A DNA stretch of 31,851 nucleotides from Hypholoma sublateritium FD-334 SS-4 (taxonomy: Eukaryota > Basidiomycota > Agaricomycetes > Agaricales > Strophariaceae), in NCBI GenBank assembly GCA_000827495.1, contig KN817562.1:254687-286537 (forward strand). Reading direction: 5' to 3'. The number at the start of each line of letters is the position of its first letter. The stretch's first letter is position 1. This document shows, in pieces, positions 1 to 11,505 of the stretch. The notes under the pieces were generated by a model. It saw only the letters and a list, made by a program, of their open reading frames with translations. It ran no database searches and was not told the DNA's origin. A program made the translations under genes and the position numbers.

Positions 1-2440
1 TTTACAACACGACTCGAAAGTCTATTCTTAGGCGCCACCCCGAAGACAATATACCTTCGCATGATCAAATGAAGAAAATCCTTGCGCACATCACAGGCGT
101 CGGTTCGATTGTCCACCCAATGTGTAGGAATACTTGCATCNCTTTTACGGGGCCATTTGCAGACTTAGACCTTTGCCCTAAATGTGGGGAACCAAAGTGC
201 TGTCCCATCTCTGGGAAATACCACCAGGAATTCCACACTATGCCTATTGGCCCTATACTCCAGGCCCTCTGGCGCGATCCTCAAAGCTCTAAACGATTCC
301 GATACCNCCACCGCAAAACATGTGAAATTATAGAACAACTACATCGTAACGACGGACACTTGTCGGCTTTCAAAGATTTCTTCCACGGAAGCGCCTATCT
401 CGAACAAGTTCAGAACGGAAACATTACCAATGACGATATTGTCCTCATGTTCTCTATTGACGGTGCGCAGCTTTATGCTCACAAAATGTCAGATTGTTGG
501 ATATACATTTGGGTGATATTGGACTTTAGCCCCGAAGAGCGCTACAAAAAAGAATGCGTCATTCCTGGAGGCTTCATCCCTGGACCAAAGAAGCCAAAAA
601 ATCTAGACTCGTTCTTGTTTCCTGGGCTCTATCACCTCGCGTGCCTCCAAAAAGAAGGTCTTACCATCTGGGACGCGGCTTTAAATCGATTGTTCTCAAG
701 TCGTCCATTTCTCGGGATCAACACCGCCGATGGCCCGGCCATGGCGTATCTCAACAGCCTTGTCGGCCATCATGGCAAATTTGGCTGTCGACTTTACTGC
801 CCAACACCCGGTCGTCATAAGGCAAATGGTTCCCACTATTACCCCGCGCTTCTCAAGCCTGTAGACTACGAAATAGCCGGCTGCAGTCATCCAGATCTTT
901 CTCATTTCACATTGGCTATCTCTCACGACCACTATTTTCCAAATCTTCGCTTTCTATTGCAATCTCCGAACAACACCCAATACAAGAAAAGACGACTTGA
1001 GACAGGAATCGTCAAACCGTCTATTTTTCTGGGGCTCCCTGCATCCTCTATTTTACAAATTCCCAAGTGCTTTGGCTCCGACGTGATGCATCTCGGTACA
1101 TTCAACTTAGCTGACCTTCTTCTACCACTTTGGCGTGGTCTGTTTGACCACGATCAACTCGATCCTCCATCCGGCTGGCCATGGGCTGTTCTTCTAGGTG
1201 AAATCTGGGAATCGCATGGCAGGGATGTAGCGGCGGCTACCCCGTACCTTCCCGGATCATTCGACCGCCCTCCTCGCAATATAGCCGAAAAAATAAACAG
1301 NGGATATAAAGCTTGGGAATGGTTACTCTACCTCTACGGTCTGGCTCCTGCACTTCTTTACGGCATTCTTCCTGATCCATATTATTTGCATTTCTGCAAG
1401 CTTGTGCGAGCAATGCGTATTGTTCAACAATATCACATTACCTCTACTGACCTTATTTTAGCCGACAATCTACTTCGATCGTTCGCATATGACTTCAAAG
1501 TCCTCTATTATCAGCGCCGAGAGGACCGGCTACATTTCTGTCGACAAAGTATACACGCACTTCTCCACCTCACATCTGAAGTTACACGAATCGGGCCGCC
1601 GATATGCTCATCTCGATTCTCAATGGACGATGGAGCAAACAATCGGTAATCTAGGCGAGGAAATACGGCAGCCATCGAATCCGTTCGCAAATCTTTCTCA
1701 ACGTGGCTTACTCCGATGTCAAGTCAATTCTCTCACTGCTATGATTCCGGACCTCAAGCCGCCTTCCAAATCTAATACGCCTCGTGGTGCATTGGATCTT
1801 GGTGGAGGCTATGTTCTTCTTCGGGCTCAAGATCGGTATAGCAGGCACATGAAGGAGACAGAGGCTTTGGCATTCAAGGGATACCTCCAAAGTCAACATT
1901 CCCTAGTGCTCGGAGGGGATTGGTCACCTAAAGTCACTCGCTGGGCCAGGCTTCTTCTTCCCAATGGCCAAATATCTAGATCTTGGTGGAAGGAGAGTCT
2001 GAAGCCCATTANCAAAATCCGGACTGCCAGGAATGTAAAGGTATGCATCTAGTTTCATGACCAATTTCCCTTATACTAAGTAATCCATATCACCGCCTTA
2101 GTTCTGCATCAGCAATTCAATTTCTTTTGGAGAAATTCAGTTTTATTTTCAATGTCGTGTTAAAGGCGCACTACTGACACTGGCCGTCATTTNGGTCTAC
2201 TCTTCGCCTCTCCCGGACCTTCTGGCTCAATCGCATGGAACACTTGTGTCATGCGAGTATTTTGGCGATCGGAACATTACCATCATAGACGTCACTTGTA
2301 TCGAAGCGGTAGTGGCGATGATACCACACTCTCCACCAGGCATAGCGGACGGGAAAAAACATTTCTTTCTTGTTGAACGGCCTGGCCTGGATATTGCTCA
2401 TCTAGGAGGGATTCAGCAAGCATGCGACGCGGAAACTTGA
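1..2440 (+). pseudogene. CACTA-like (tnp2-type) transposase, 5'-partial and frameshifted
   Basis: Catalyses cut-and-paste movement of a CACTA-like DNA transposon. The frame is open to the left edge, so the true start lies outside the window. Visible family features are a Cys cluster (FTGPFADLDLCPKCGEPKCC, near base 150), FSIDGAQLY (catalytic-type Asp), the block VIPGGFIPGPKKPKNLDSF, ADGPAMAYLNSLVGHHGKFG and GSDVMHL (second acidic site). After base 1613 the frame shifts: skipping the 7 bases 1614-1620 restores the conserved run ICSS-QWTMEQTIGNLGEE. A 61-nt phase-0 intron fits at 2041-2101. The last exon (2102-2440) gives the family C-terminus, with HFFLVERPGLDIAHLGG. Three N bases fall inside the exons. 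The frameshift makes this copy probably inactive, unless it is a consensus error. Recognition as a basidiomycete CACTA/tnp2 relative is from memory of the family. No terminal CACTA repeats were identified. Confidence 0.85.
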
Positions 2441-2552
2441 CTATTGTTCGAAATGTATATGATTATGTAATAATACAAATGTGGCATTGTTAGTAATATT
2501 AGTGGCCATTCTCATACATAATAAGTACTCCCCNGGGGGCGGGGGACNCCTC

Positions 2553-5525
2553 ATGTCAACAGTCATGTCTTCCCCTAGTTCTAGCTCTGACTCAACCACC
2601 TCTCGTTCATCTTGTTCCAGCTCTTCTTCTTTCTGCCTCTCTACTGCTTACACTGAATCTATCGACCAGACCGCCTTTTCTAAACCACCCCATTTCAGTG
2701 GCGAGCCTATCCCAGGAATCCCAGTACACACTGATAAACGATTGGAACCTGATAAAACCATCTACAGCTTCGCTTGGTCGTCCATCTCCTCTGATCACTT
2801 TGAGTTAGAGAATCCTATTCGATCATTCCACCCCATGGCTAGCACTCAACAAATCCCTGGAAATAATGCAGCGTTGCAAGGCGAGACTGAAGACCGTCGC
2901 GCGGTTCCTAGCCTTCCTNGTCCCATCTTCTTGTCAACTGTATCAAACCCCAAGGCATTCAAGGACTATATCCAGACAAAACAACTGATACCGCCCGACC
3001 GCACCATTCTGCCAGCCGCGGGCACTNCAGTCAGGACACACCAGTCGGAGGCTGTCGGGATGCCATACGCAAACATGAAAACCATCGTTAAAGCTAATAC
3101 CAGTAGTGCCAAGGTTTCCAGAGATGCTCGGCCTACTGACACTTGGATCAATGATCACTTTCGCGACTCANGTCTCCCTGCACCCTTCATCCAAGACCGC
3201 CTTACGGAATGGAGCTCGAAATATAGCGCAAAAGCAAAGCTGCTTTGGCGCAAGTCGCCCAATGGAAGGGATCGCAATAAGGATAACTTCGCTGCACTCC
3301 CCGATGTATCGTCCGAGGCTGAGACNGCAAGGTGGCTCACGCACTATGCTCGTAGCATAGGTAAGCTTTATCGAACACTTAACAATCAATGAGACTTCTG
3401 ACCTATTTCGACACAATAAGCTGCGCTGTTCCCGAAGCTCCTCAAAAAGGCCACTCACAAACGTGAATTCAATAGCGAAGGATCAGCCCTTCCACTTGCA
3501 GGGGGACTTGTGGGGCGCATGCCTGACATAGTCCTTCTCGATGAGGACTATCGCAAGCAAGTCGATCCTGGAATTCGTATAAGCTGGTCGGTAGTCCAAA
3601 GCTTCATTGAAATCACTTCCCAGGAACACCGATCGTACAGCGAACACAAGAGGAGTGTGCTCACAAAAGCCTCAAATATTTTTCANGCCCAAATCCATCG
3701 TCAATTTGTGATTGCCGTCGTCATCTGGGGAAAACTGCCGAACCTACATTATATCTGCTTCTTTGTCGATCGTGCCGGTGGAGTCTCTTCTGAGTCAATG
3801 GATATGCAGGGTCANGGTGCTCTTGCTTTCGCTCGATTAATAGTTGGCATGCGCTATGGAAGCGACGGGTTACTTGGACATGATCCCAAAATCACCATCA
3901 ATCGTCTCACTGGCCTTCCGCTATCTGTTTTTGTGGGCGACCAGGAGTTCTTTTTTGTGACGGAAATCTTCAATTCTCCTTTTCTCTTTGGCCGCGGAAC
4001 CAAAGTGTTTATCGTCAAGGACAAGAATGATGTCCACTTCATCTTGAAAGACTCGTGGACCCTTACGGCATACAACATCTCTGAGGTCGAAAATCTCCAG
4101 AAGATCAACGAAGCAGCTCTGGAAGAGGGAACCGATCCACGCCTTCGAGCTCTCTTACCCAAACTCATTGTCGGCGATAACGATGTTGCGAATACCTCTG
4201 TCCTCCGAGGCATATTACCCTCAGACCCAGAGGGTTCCATACNTCAACGCCGTCGTTTTGTCACTGGCCCAATTGGAGACCCAATAACTACATACTGTTC
4301 GCGTGTTGAATGCATCCAAGCATTCATAGACATTGCCGACCGTAAGTATTCAATGATATCCTACATATACTGCTTACTAATNGCTCAACGGTCAATAGAG
4401 CTCAAGTTTTTGGACACTAAATGCAATCTGGTGCACGGTGATATCTCGGTCAACAATGTCGTGATAGTGAGGAAGCTCCCGAATATCATTACGACATTGC
4501 CTCCTCTCTCCCTCTCGTCTAGAAACACATCGCTCACCGACGGCACACAGTCAAAGGCCTTGCCCTCCACGTCATCGATGGCACTGAATCCCGCTTCTTC
4601 GGTCTTGGAATCAAGTACGGCCTCCGCAATCTCAGAGCAGACTCTTCCCTTGTCTTCGGCGCCGGACCCTACCTCCTCAGCTCCGGAGCCAAATCTCGCA
4701 TCCTCGTCTATGGTCGTGGGTACCATTGGAGACGAAGAAAAATCTTTTTGGGACAATCCGTCGATGAAATCCTACGGCAAAAATGGGTTGACATATGACG
4801 TGCAGTCTGGTGGAAGCATCATTGACTTTGATTGCAGTCATGATGCTACAGAGATCCAATCCGTGTTGACAAGATCGGTACGTTTGAATTTTCTCTATTC
4901 AATATATTATATGTTGACTAACTATGAATAGGGCACCGTGCCTTACATGTCCGTCAATCTTCTGAATCCAANGCACAGAATGGGTTCGATCAGACATCAA
5001 CTATCGCACGACCTGGAATCGCTGTGCATGATACTCATTCACATTGTTTGTTTCACGCTTGGACCCGTCGGCTCTCCTCTCTGCNAGTTAACAAAAAGTA
5101 GAGCTCACCGAATATCTCAATGGCACCACGAAAACGATCTTGCGCTTGTGCAGGATCTCAAGGCAGTGGACCTCAATTTTCTCGCTGCTTTTCCTGAAGA
5201 CTACGTCAACGATTATTGGGCTCCTTTTTCCCCTTTCTTGACAAAGCTCCTCCATATTGTTTATCCCACTATGACTGTGACCAACATGGACAGCCGCATG
5301 CTCAATTTTGAAGAGTTCAGATCCACACTTGTNGAAGCCCTTACCCACCTCTCGAAGATCCCTGAAGTGCCCCATAAATACGCCGCATTTGGACCCTACA
5401 AACCGTCGGGCAGTGGGAACCAGAAGCGTAGTCGAACTGAGAGCGTTGCTATGCACCCGAACACCCGTCAACGCACTCGTTTTTCTCAGGTTCAGGCTTT
5501 CCAACCCCTCCAAGCCGCCGATTGA
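2553..5525 (+). CDS. FunK1-type fungal protein kinase
   Basis: Putative Ser/Thr protein kinase of the fungus-specific FunK1 family (Pkinase_fungal). Four exons fit GT-AG rules in phase: 2553-3360, 3421-4341, 4399-4877, 4932-5525, giving 933 residues. The N-terminus is Ser-rich. Next comes the family N-terminal region with PDIVLLD (~304) and FIEITS (~331), then a nucleotide-loop-like LFGRGTKVF and FILKDSW, whose Lys (~479) is the ATP-lysine candidate. The catalytic loop is VHGDISVNN (Asp ~591), with HGD in place of HRD. A Ser/Pro-rich insert precedes IIDFD (Asp ~719, DFG equivalent), GTVPYMS and HDLESL. The intron at 4342-4398 is 57 nt and has no in-frame stop, so an unspliced reading also stays open. 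It starts 112 bp after the transposase stop on the same strand and shares its N-dotted multicopy character, so it may travel with a transposon. The substrate is unknown. Confidence 0.85.
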
Positions 5526-5753
5526 TGTGATTGATGTTGGGTGCCCAGTTCTTGCCATTTCGACGGACCACGTTTATCTATACATGTTGTGGAATATACT
5601 GTTGTAGTGCTACTCGCTCTCATGTTATTTGAGAGAAATAAATATGCCTTGTACGACTTGCCNAAGGTTTGAAATATTTATAAGCAATAGTCAGCAAATA
5701 AATTCGGTTAGGGCTGTTGCCGATTCATTGACCTTGGTCCTTCACATGTATCA

Positions 5754-7634
5754 ATGGCCTCTTTTCCTCCTGTACNCAGTCTCACTTCATTAGAGGGAAG
5801 TTTCCCTGCTTCTTTTACTTCTGGTCACTCTGCCTTAGCAACCTCTCAACCAAGTTCAATTCAATTGCCACCACAAAACCTTGCTTCACAAGTGGTAAGA
5901 NGTATATCTTGTTCTCTGCATNGCTTGCTAATATAGCGTAGCCATGGTCCTCGTCAACTTCTACAGACTCAAGTTGGTCTAATAACAGTAGCAGAAACCC
6001 GTTTATTCCCTCGTCCCAATATAACCAACTTCTCGCCCGGTTCAATGAATCACAGCAGGAGAACTCAGCGCTGTTGACTAAAAATACAGCTCTCGAAGCT
6101 AAACTCGATGCACTTTTGTAAGTACGATATTGATTTTATTCTACATAATCTAACTATAATACCAGGATGGCATATAACATGCTTCTGACCCGCATTCCAA
6201 CTACCAATTCCCCCAGCGTCGACAATGATTACCCCGCTCTCCGCCGTGAAGACTACCCAAACGTCCGGTTCTGGACCAGACAGGATTGGAACTCAGCTGC
6301 GCAGGACGATGTTCTCCAAATAGACCCACCTGAAGAGTCAGAGGCATTTCCAGAAATCGAGGAAGGTGATGAGTCTGAGTCTAAGGAGCCTTCACCTCAG
6401 GCTCCTGGTCCTGCTTGCCGTGGTAAGCACCGATCCTCACAAGGTATCAATGTAACCATGAAATACGTTGAATACGAGGACGGTACACTGGCCGATGGAT
6501 ACCGAGCTGCAGAAATTCGACGCTATGCAAGGTCGCTATGGGTCCAAATGGCATTAGAGGACAAGTTGCCCAGAACCTGGAGTGACGCAGATGCAAAGAG
6601 CTTGGTTACTTACAACCAATCCATGGCGCAGCGCTTTCCAGAGCTTCGTCTTTGTTCCGTAGACTGGAAAGCGAACTTAGTGGCCACTGACAACTACCCT
6701 TCGTGGCGCCACAATTGGCTGAAGAAGAACGGCAGGGACATTAGCAAATCAAAACGGCCTGCTGATCATCATTTAGAAACAAATACGAAAAGGTCAAAGG
6801 TGGTAGTCGAACACGCTGATGAACTGCATGCTCAAAACCGACATCATGCATCCGAGTCAGAGCCCGCCAGTACATCCAACTCTATGGTAAGGCCATTATG
6901 TTCACTTGCACGTCACTAACTTCACAAATACTAAATCTCTAGCTACCTGTACCAACTATTGGTATAACTCAAGAAACTCCAAGCCCTGGTACAGGGCCTT
7001 ATTCTGCGACGACGCACGATCCATCTCAGGTGAGTTCGTATGTGTGACNACAATGTGCCAGCTAACAATTTCACTAACAGGAAGGTAAACATATGGCGTA
7101 TTTACAGAGTCTCAATTTCACTGTAAGTTGACCACTCACGTACTACTTCATGGTTTACTCAACTCATTTATCCCTTGAGTCAGATCGGAAACCCCCTCGC
7201 ATCGAACCACATCGCACCGTTTACAGCACCTTATGGAACAGATCACCATACCACATTATTCCGCGATACATCTACGCCAGCAATTCCTAGTTTACCTAAT
7301 ACCTCGACGCCGCCTGCTGGACCGGATACCGCCAATGATAATGGAAAACGTTCTAAGGGTGCCCNTATGCGGCCTACGAAGACCACCACAGCTAGGTATG
7401 TGAATCAATATCATTCTGTCTTGTAGCTAATAACTGACATTCTCAACAAACGAAGGAACTTATGCGCGCAGGAATGGGTCAAAAATAACACTCAAGGTAC
7501 AACGGACGATTTCAAGGTTTACTACAACAGCCTTTCCANGGAGCAAAAGCAGGTGTGTGGTATATTTGCAGTCTATTTATCTGTTCTCATTCATTTCACA
7601 GGTCTGGGAAGATAAATCGAAGGCTTGTTCCTAA
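5754..7634 (+). CDS. Coiled-coil hypothetical protein of the repeat block
   Basis: No known function. Eight exons join in phase: 5754-5894, 5942-6117, 6166-6886, 6943-7029, 7081-7122, 7184-7395, 7456-7552, 7602-7634, giving about 503 residues. Residues ~47-105 are Ser-rich, then a heptad-like stretch (YNQLLARFNESQQENSAL and TALEAKLDALL) predicts a coiled coil. An acidic Glu/Ser-rich part follows. The central conserved-looking region holds DYPNVRFWTRQDWN, GYRAAEIRRYARSLWVQMA and ATDNYPSWRHNWLKKNG. Later comes a basic KRPADHH/KRSK patch that could be a nuclear signal. The C-terminal EWVKNN, YYNSLS and EQKQVWEDKSKA faintly recall the last helices of an HMG box. I recall similar proteins as common, multicopy hypothetical proteins in agaricomycetes. 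It lies 228 bp after the kinase on the same strand and contains N bases up to 7539, so it is probably part of the repeat block. Confidence 0.7.
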
Positions 7635-8076
7635 AAGCCAAAATTTATCGGACGGGTCACGGTGCGTGCTCTTGGACATATCATCTGAGCGTTCCCCTTA
7701 CTTCTTGTGTCTACACCCAACCAACCCTTCCGATGACCAGGTTCTTGCGCTTGAACAGGTCATTGACCCTCTCTTTTAATGTCGCCAATGAGGGTACTTC
7801 ACTAGTCGAGTGTCATTGATTAAACAAGGATTACGTAAACATTGTGTTTATCAATATAGTTCGATTTGCTTCATCCTCCAACTGCTGGAATGGGATTGAA
7901 TTACATCGAATTACATTTGATTTAGCTAGGTATATATCTATATAGAGAGAATTTCATTGATAAAACCCGTAAATTGTACATTTTCTATTCATGGCAATCA
8001 GGATTACTTCGGAATCGTCCGAGGGATTTTTGAGTCTTGACTGGGAGTGATCTTCTGTGGTGTCCTGCAACACCTC
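7635..8076. other. Intergenic, convergent 3' ends
   Basis: AT-rich DNA between the 3' ends of the coiled-coil gene (+) and the FAD oxidase (-). It contains runs such as tatatatctatatagag near 7930. No gene, terminal repeat or clear transposon boundary was found. The N bases stop just before it, at 7539, so the edge of the multicopy block probably lies here. Confidence 0.5.
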
Positions 8077-10577
8077 CTATGCCTGATCCGTAGACTCCTT
8101 GACATTCGGGTAGCACCTATACCTTTTGTCTTGCGCTCCTTTCCACCCAACTAGAAAATCGGCGCTTTATTAGATCGGACGTAAGAACATTTGGAATATA
8201 GCAGCTCACCGCAGCGCCAGCAGTCGAGGAGATGGTGCGGGTCGCTATTGGCAACGTTCAGCTAACCGTCATGCAGAACGGACAAGAAAGGAGCATACTA
8301 TTTATGTTTAATAGATAGCAGCCTTTCGTAATGGGGCCCCCAGAAGGCATTTTCATAGTCAGGTTCATATATATCCGCCTCGTTCTGTGAGGAAGTAGGG
8401 ATCAGATGTGCGTTTCCTTGCCAGATACACTGGAACTTACCATATACACTGCAGCACCGGGCGTACGTGCGCGTACGGGCGTCCACAACCTCTTCAATTT
8501 CTGGTACTGGCCTATCTTCTCCGCGAGTGTTGCATCGAAATTCCAAGAGTAACTCATAAAGGACTGCACATGTATCAAGATTAGGTACATTGCAGCGATC
8601 CGCGAGTCAAAGGCTGCCTACACTCCACACGGCGTCCCTCCACGCGGGGTTGATCGACGTGCCGTGTTCGTCGTAGTCCTTGAAGCCGTACGGCGCGACT
8701 GCTAGGATCTGCCCGAAGTCGGAATCAACCATTGCATTTGCCATCAAGTCGATGAGGCGCTCGTCGTCGAATGCCCCAGAGGGGATGAGTCGCGTTGCCA
8801 TAATAAACGGCCGGCCAACGGGCTGGTGGGGGGATATCTCATAAGACTAGTGATAAGATAAGAGAGAAGGATACGCACATCCGGACTCGGAGCAATGAAA
8901 GTGTCGAAAAAGTCAGAGAAAGAATCCATGGTCAAGAACATGGTGGTTCCTCTGACGGATCGGAACGCGTTGACCACGCTTGCTGCTGACTTTTCTGCCT
9001 CGGTAGTGCTGTTGAACACAGGGTTTATCCATACACCGCTGGACAAGGACGGCTGATGATGGGTTGGATAACTGGAGGGCTATGGGCAGATATTGAGGCG
9101 AACGCACTGTCACATATCCGCCCCATCCGTCACTCGCAAGCTGCACTGCCCCCTTTGAAAGCTGCTTTATCAACTCAACGCTATTCTCTCGTGTGTTGTT
9201 GTACTTTCCAATTACCCTTTAAATTGCGTTGTCACTAGCAATCGGAAGTTCCAGCAACGAATATACGTACACCTCAAGAGTTACCCGGGGACTCGCCAGA
9301 AACGTGCTCTCGAGAACGACTCCGAACGTGCCCCCTCCGCCGCCACGCAGAGCGAAGAATAAATCGGAATCTTGGCATTTGTTTACAGTGCGGTACTTCC
9401 CGTCCGCGGTGACGATCTTGAACTGTAGCACACGGTCGACGCCCAGTCCGAGCGCCGGGGACAGCGCACTGTGCCCTCCTCCCTATGGATTGACTGCATC
9501 AATGCATGACCCCCGTCTCATATCCGATATGATATACCATTACCCATCCGCCAGATGCTCCAACGCTGGGGTCGGCACCGCCCACGAATGTAACATTGTT
9601 CTCGCGCGCAAAGTCGTAGATGGCGCTGAAGTGCTGCCCAGCCTGCCCACCCATCAGAGTGCTTCAATATGACAAAAGGAGAGGGGAGGACGGATGGTAC
9701 CCACTCCAATAGTGATAGCAGTTGTGGGCGCCGACAAACACCCCACCGGAACGAATTGACGTTCAAGCTTAATCTACAAAGATGTAGCCCACTGTTCCTA
9801 TTTAGAGTATGCTTAGCTGACCCTTTTCAAGCCCTGCGTCTGAGGTCCAGTCATATTCGGTCAACACTCAACGTGAACTGGGAACATTGTCATATAACAC
9901 ACCCATAGCGCCAGCGCTCCTGGGCCCGAGCTTCGTCCGATGAAGTCGTGCTACAAGCTCTAAACATTAGTTACTTCTATAAGGAGTCTGTAGCGTGCTG
10001 GGGACCTACTCCGGAGTTCTTGATGACAAGTGGAATATTGGTTTTGCGACTAAACGCATATGCAGCCCGCACGTCATTTGGACCTTTGACCTCGATCTGC
10101 GCCCCGTCGTGAGGCACTACCATGCCTTTAAGAGTTGTAAACGACTCACGTAGTAGCTCGGGACACCTCCCTGACTGCATTTCTGAGGAGGTTGAAACGC
10201 GACGGGATTCAATGGAGATTTCCAGTCTAAAAGGCATTTATCGCCGGTAGTCTGACATTCTTCCCAATTTGTGAGTTGATAAGCACCAAATGACTCAGAT
10301 CTGAATACTGATATGACCGTTGAAGAACATCACCATAGGCATAAGGAAACGTACGATGATCTTCGTATCTTTCCTGGATTTCGGGACACTTCAAAGAACT
10401 GTGGGTATTCAGGTCCGAAGCGAAACAAGGCTGAGCGAAAGGGACTCCTTGGCGAAGTCTTCCATTCATGGAGGCATTGAAAGACACCCAATCATTCGGG
10501 ACGGATAAGAGGGGCACCAGCAACAGCTCGGAGACCACCTTCACAAGTGCCCATGGAGACGGCAGCGAGTCGAGCAT
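8077..10577 (-). CDS. FAD-linked oxidase, BBE-type (FAD_binding_4)
   Basis: Flavoprotein oxidase of the berberine-bridge/6-hydroxynicotine oxidase superfamily, probably extracellular. Fifteen exons (minus strand, 5' to 3'): 10577-10355, 10307-10150, 10096-10010, 9950-9903, 9839-9822, 9773-9705, 9642-9544, 9482-9273, 9203-9108, 9052-8879, 8822-8622, 8563-8441, 8384-8299, 8244-8210, 8150-8077; 566 residues, all phases consistent. Key parts are NDWVSFNASMNGRL and QTTGDKCLLDW near the N-terminus, KNSG-HDF (His ~157, candidate for covalent FAD), FVPVGC, ITIGAG, VTFVGGADP, GGGHSALSP, DLFFALRGGGGGTFGVV and DGWGGY. The C-terminal BBE motif is YEPDYENAFWGPHYERLL (~508-525), then KHKYDP. The Cys that often forms the second flavin bond is absent (GADPSVGASGGW). 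The start is uncertain: ATG 10577 gives a hydrophobic N-terminus (LVKVVSELLLVPLLS), but ATG 10663 with an extra intron is possible. The substrate is unknown; carbohydrate or alcohol oxidation is typical. Confidence 0.88.
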
Positions 10578-11505
10578 TCTGAGTCAAGCTTGGGTGCACC
10601 TTGGTACGAAAGTAGATGATGATCATATGCATACCCATGGTGAGAAAATGCAGAAAATGCAGAGCCATTTGGATAGGGTAATTTGTCTCGTCTGTTTGAA
10701 GAATTCTCTCTCCGTGTGGCATGGATATAAAAAGCCGATAGAATCTGAAGTTCGATGTGTACAGTGAATTCATCACGCTAGGATATTCGAAAGGAATCTA
10801 AGCAACATTGACGAAATCTCACAAAGACGCGCCATTTCAGTCAATGCCTCACACCATGGCCCCGACTGCTCCGACTCCCGAGTACTTGTCTGATTCGGAC
10901 TGCCGCACTTTCCATGGCCTTGTGATTTTGATTATATCAATGTCATGTATAAGCCTCTAAGTCTTTCAAATGAGTGGGAGCCATTGAGGGAAAGCAAGTT
11001 ACGATGATGGAAAGAGGAGACAAAATGAGGTGGTGTTGGGGAACGTTGAGGTTGTGGGCAGTTCAGATTCATTCGGCAATTTCCGTGTTTCACGGCCGCC
11101 TCAAGTTGCCTCCTTCTGTTCAGCGGCCACTGTGCTTGTCCAAAAGTCTCGATTTCGGAGAAGAATGAACCACTCTTTCCCAAGGCCTCAACGTTCAACT
11201 TTGGGTTTTATTTGTCTATCAGGAGTCAGGACATCACACATCTAGGCTGTTTACGACTCGGTTGGAACGACATCTTGCATTTATGACGACCTCATTCCTT
11301 TCTGATGCAGGTTGGATGCAGGATCTTATTATGATTGTAAAGCCACAATATTCCACCGCCAACGACCTTTGTCGCCACGCTGGAATCGGAAGGCCCCCAT
11401 CGTGCCGTAGCCTCGTTACCTGCCGCTTCGAAGCCGCTTCGCCAGAGATGTCAAGTTATTGTGTAAACGAGTCGATTTCCGCAAAACCTTATAGCGCTGA
11501 CATTT
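10578..11505. other. Intergenic between FAD oxidase and hydrolase
   Basis: Holds the promoter of the FAD oxidase and the 3' flank of the hydrolase, both on the minus strand. Short reading frames here show no domain and no supporting splice pattern. The segment next to 10577 may contain a further 5' exon of the oxidase, such as the hydrophobic MALHFLHFLTMGMHMIII starting at 10663. Confidence 0.45.

Noticed and set aside
2481..2560. Possible CACTA terminal repeat after the transposase stop
   Set aside because: TTAGTGG near 2498 hints at a TAGTG end, but no matching inverted partner is visible because the left end lies outside the window.
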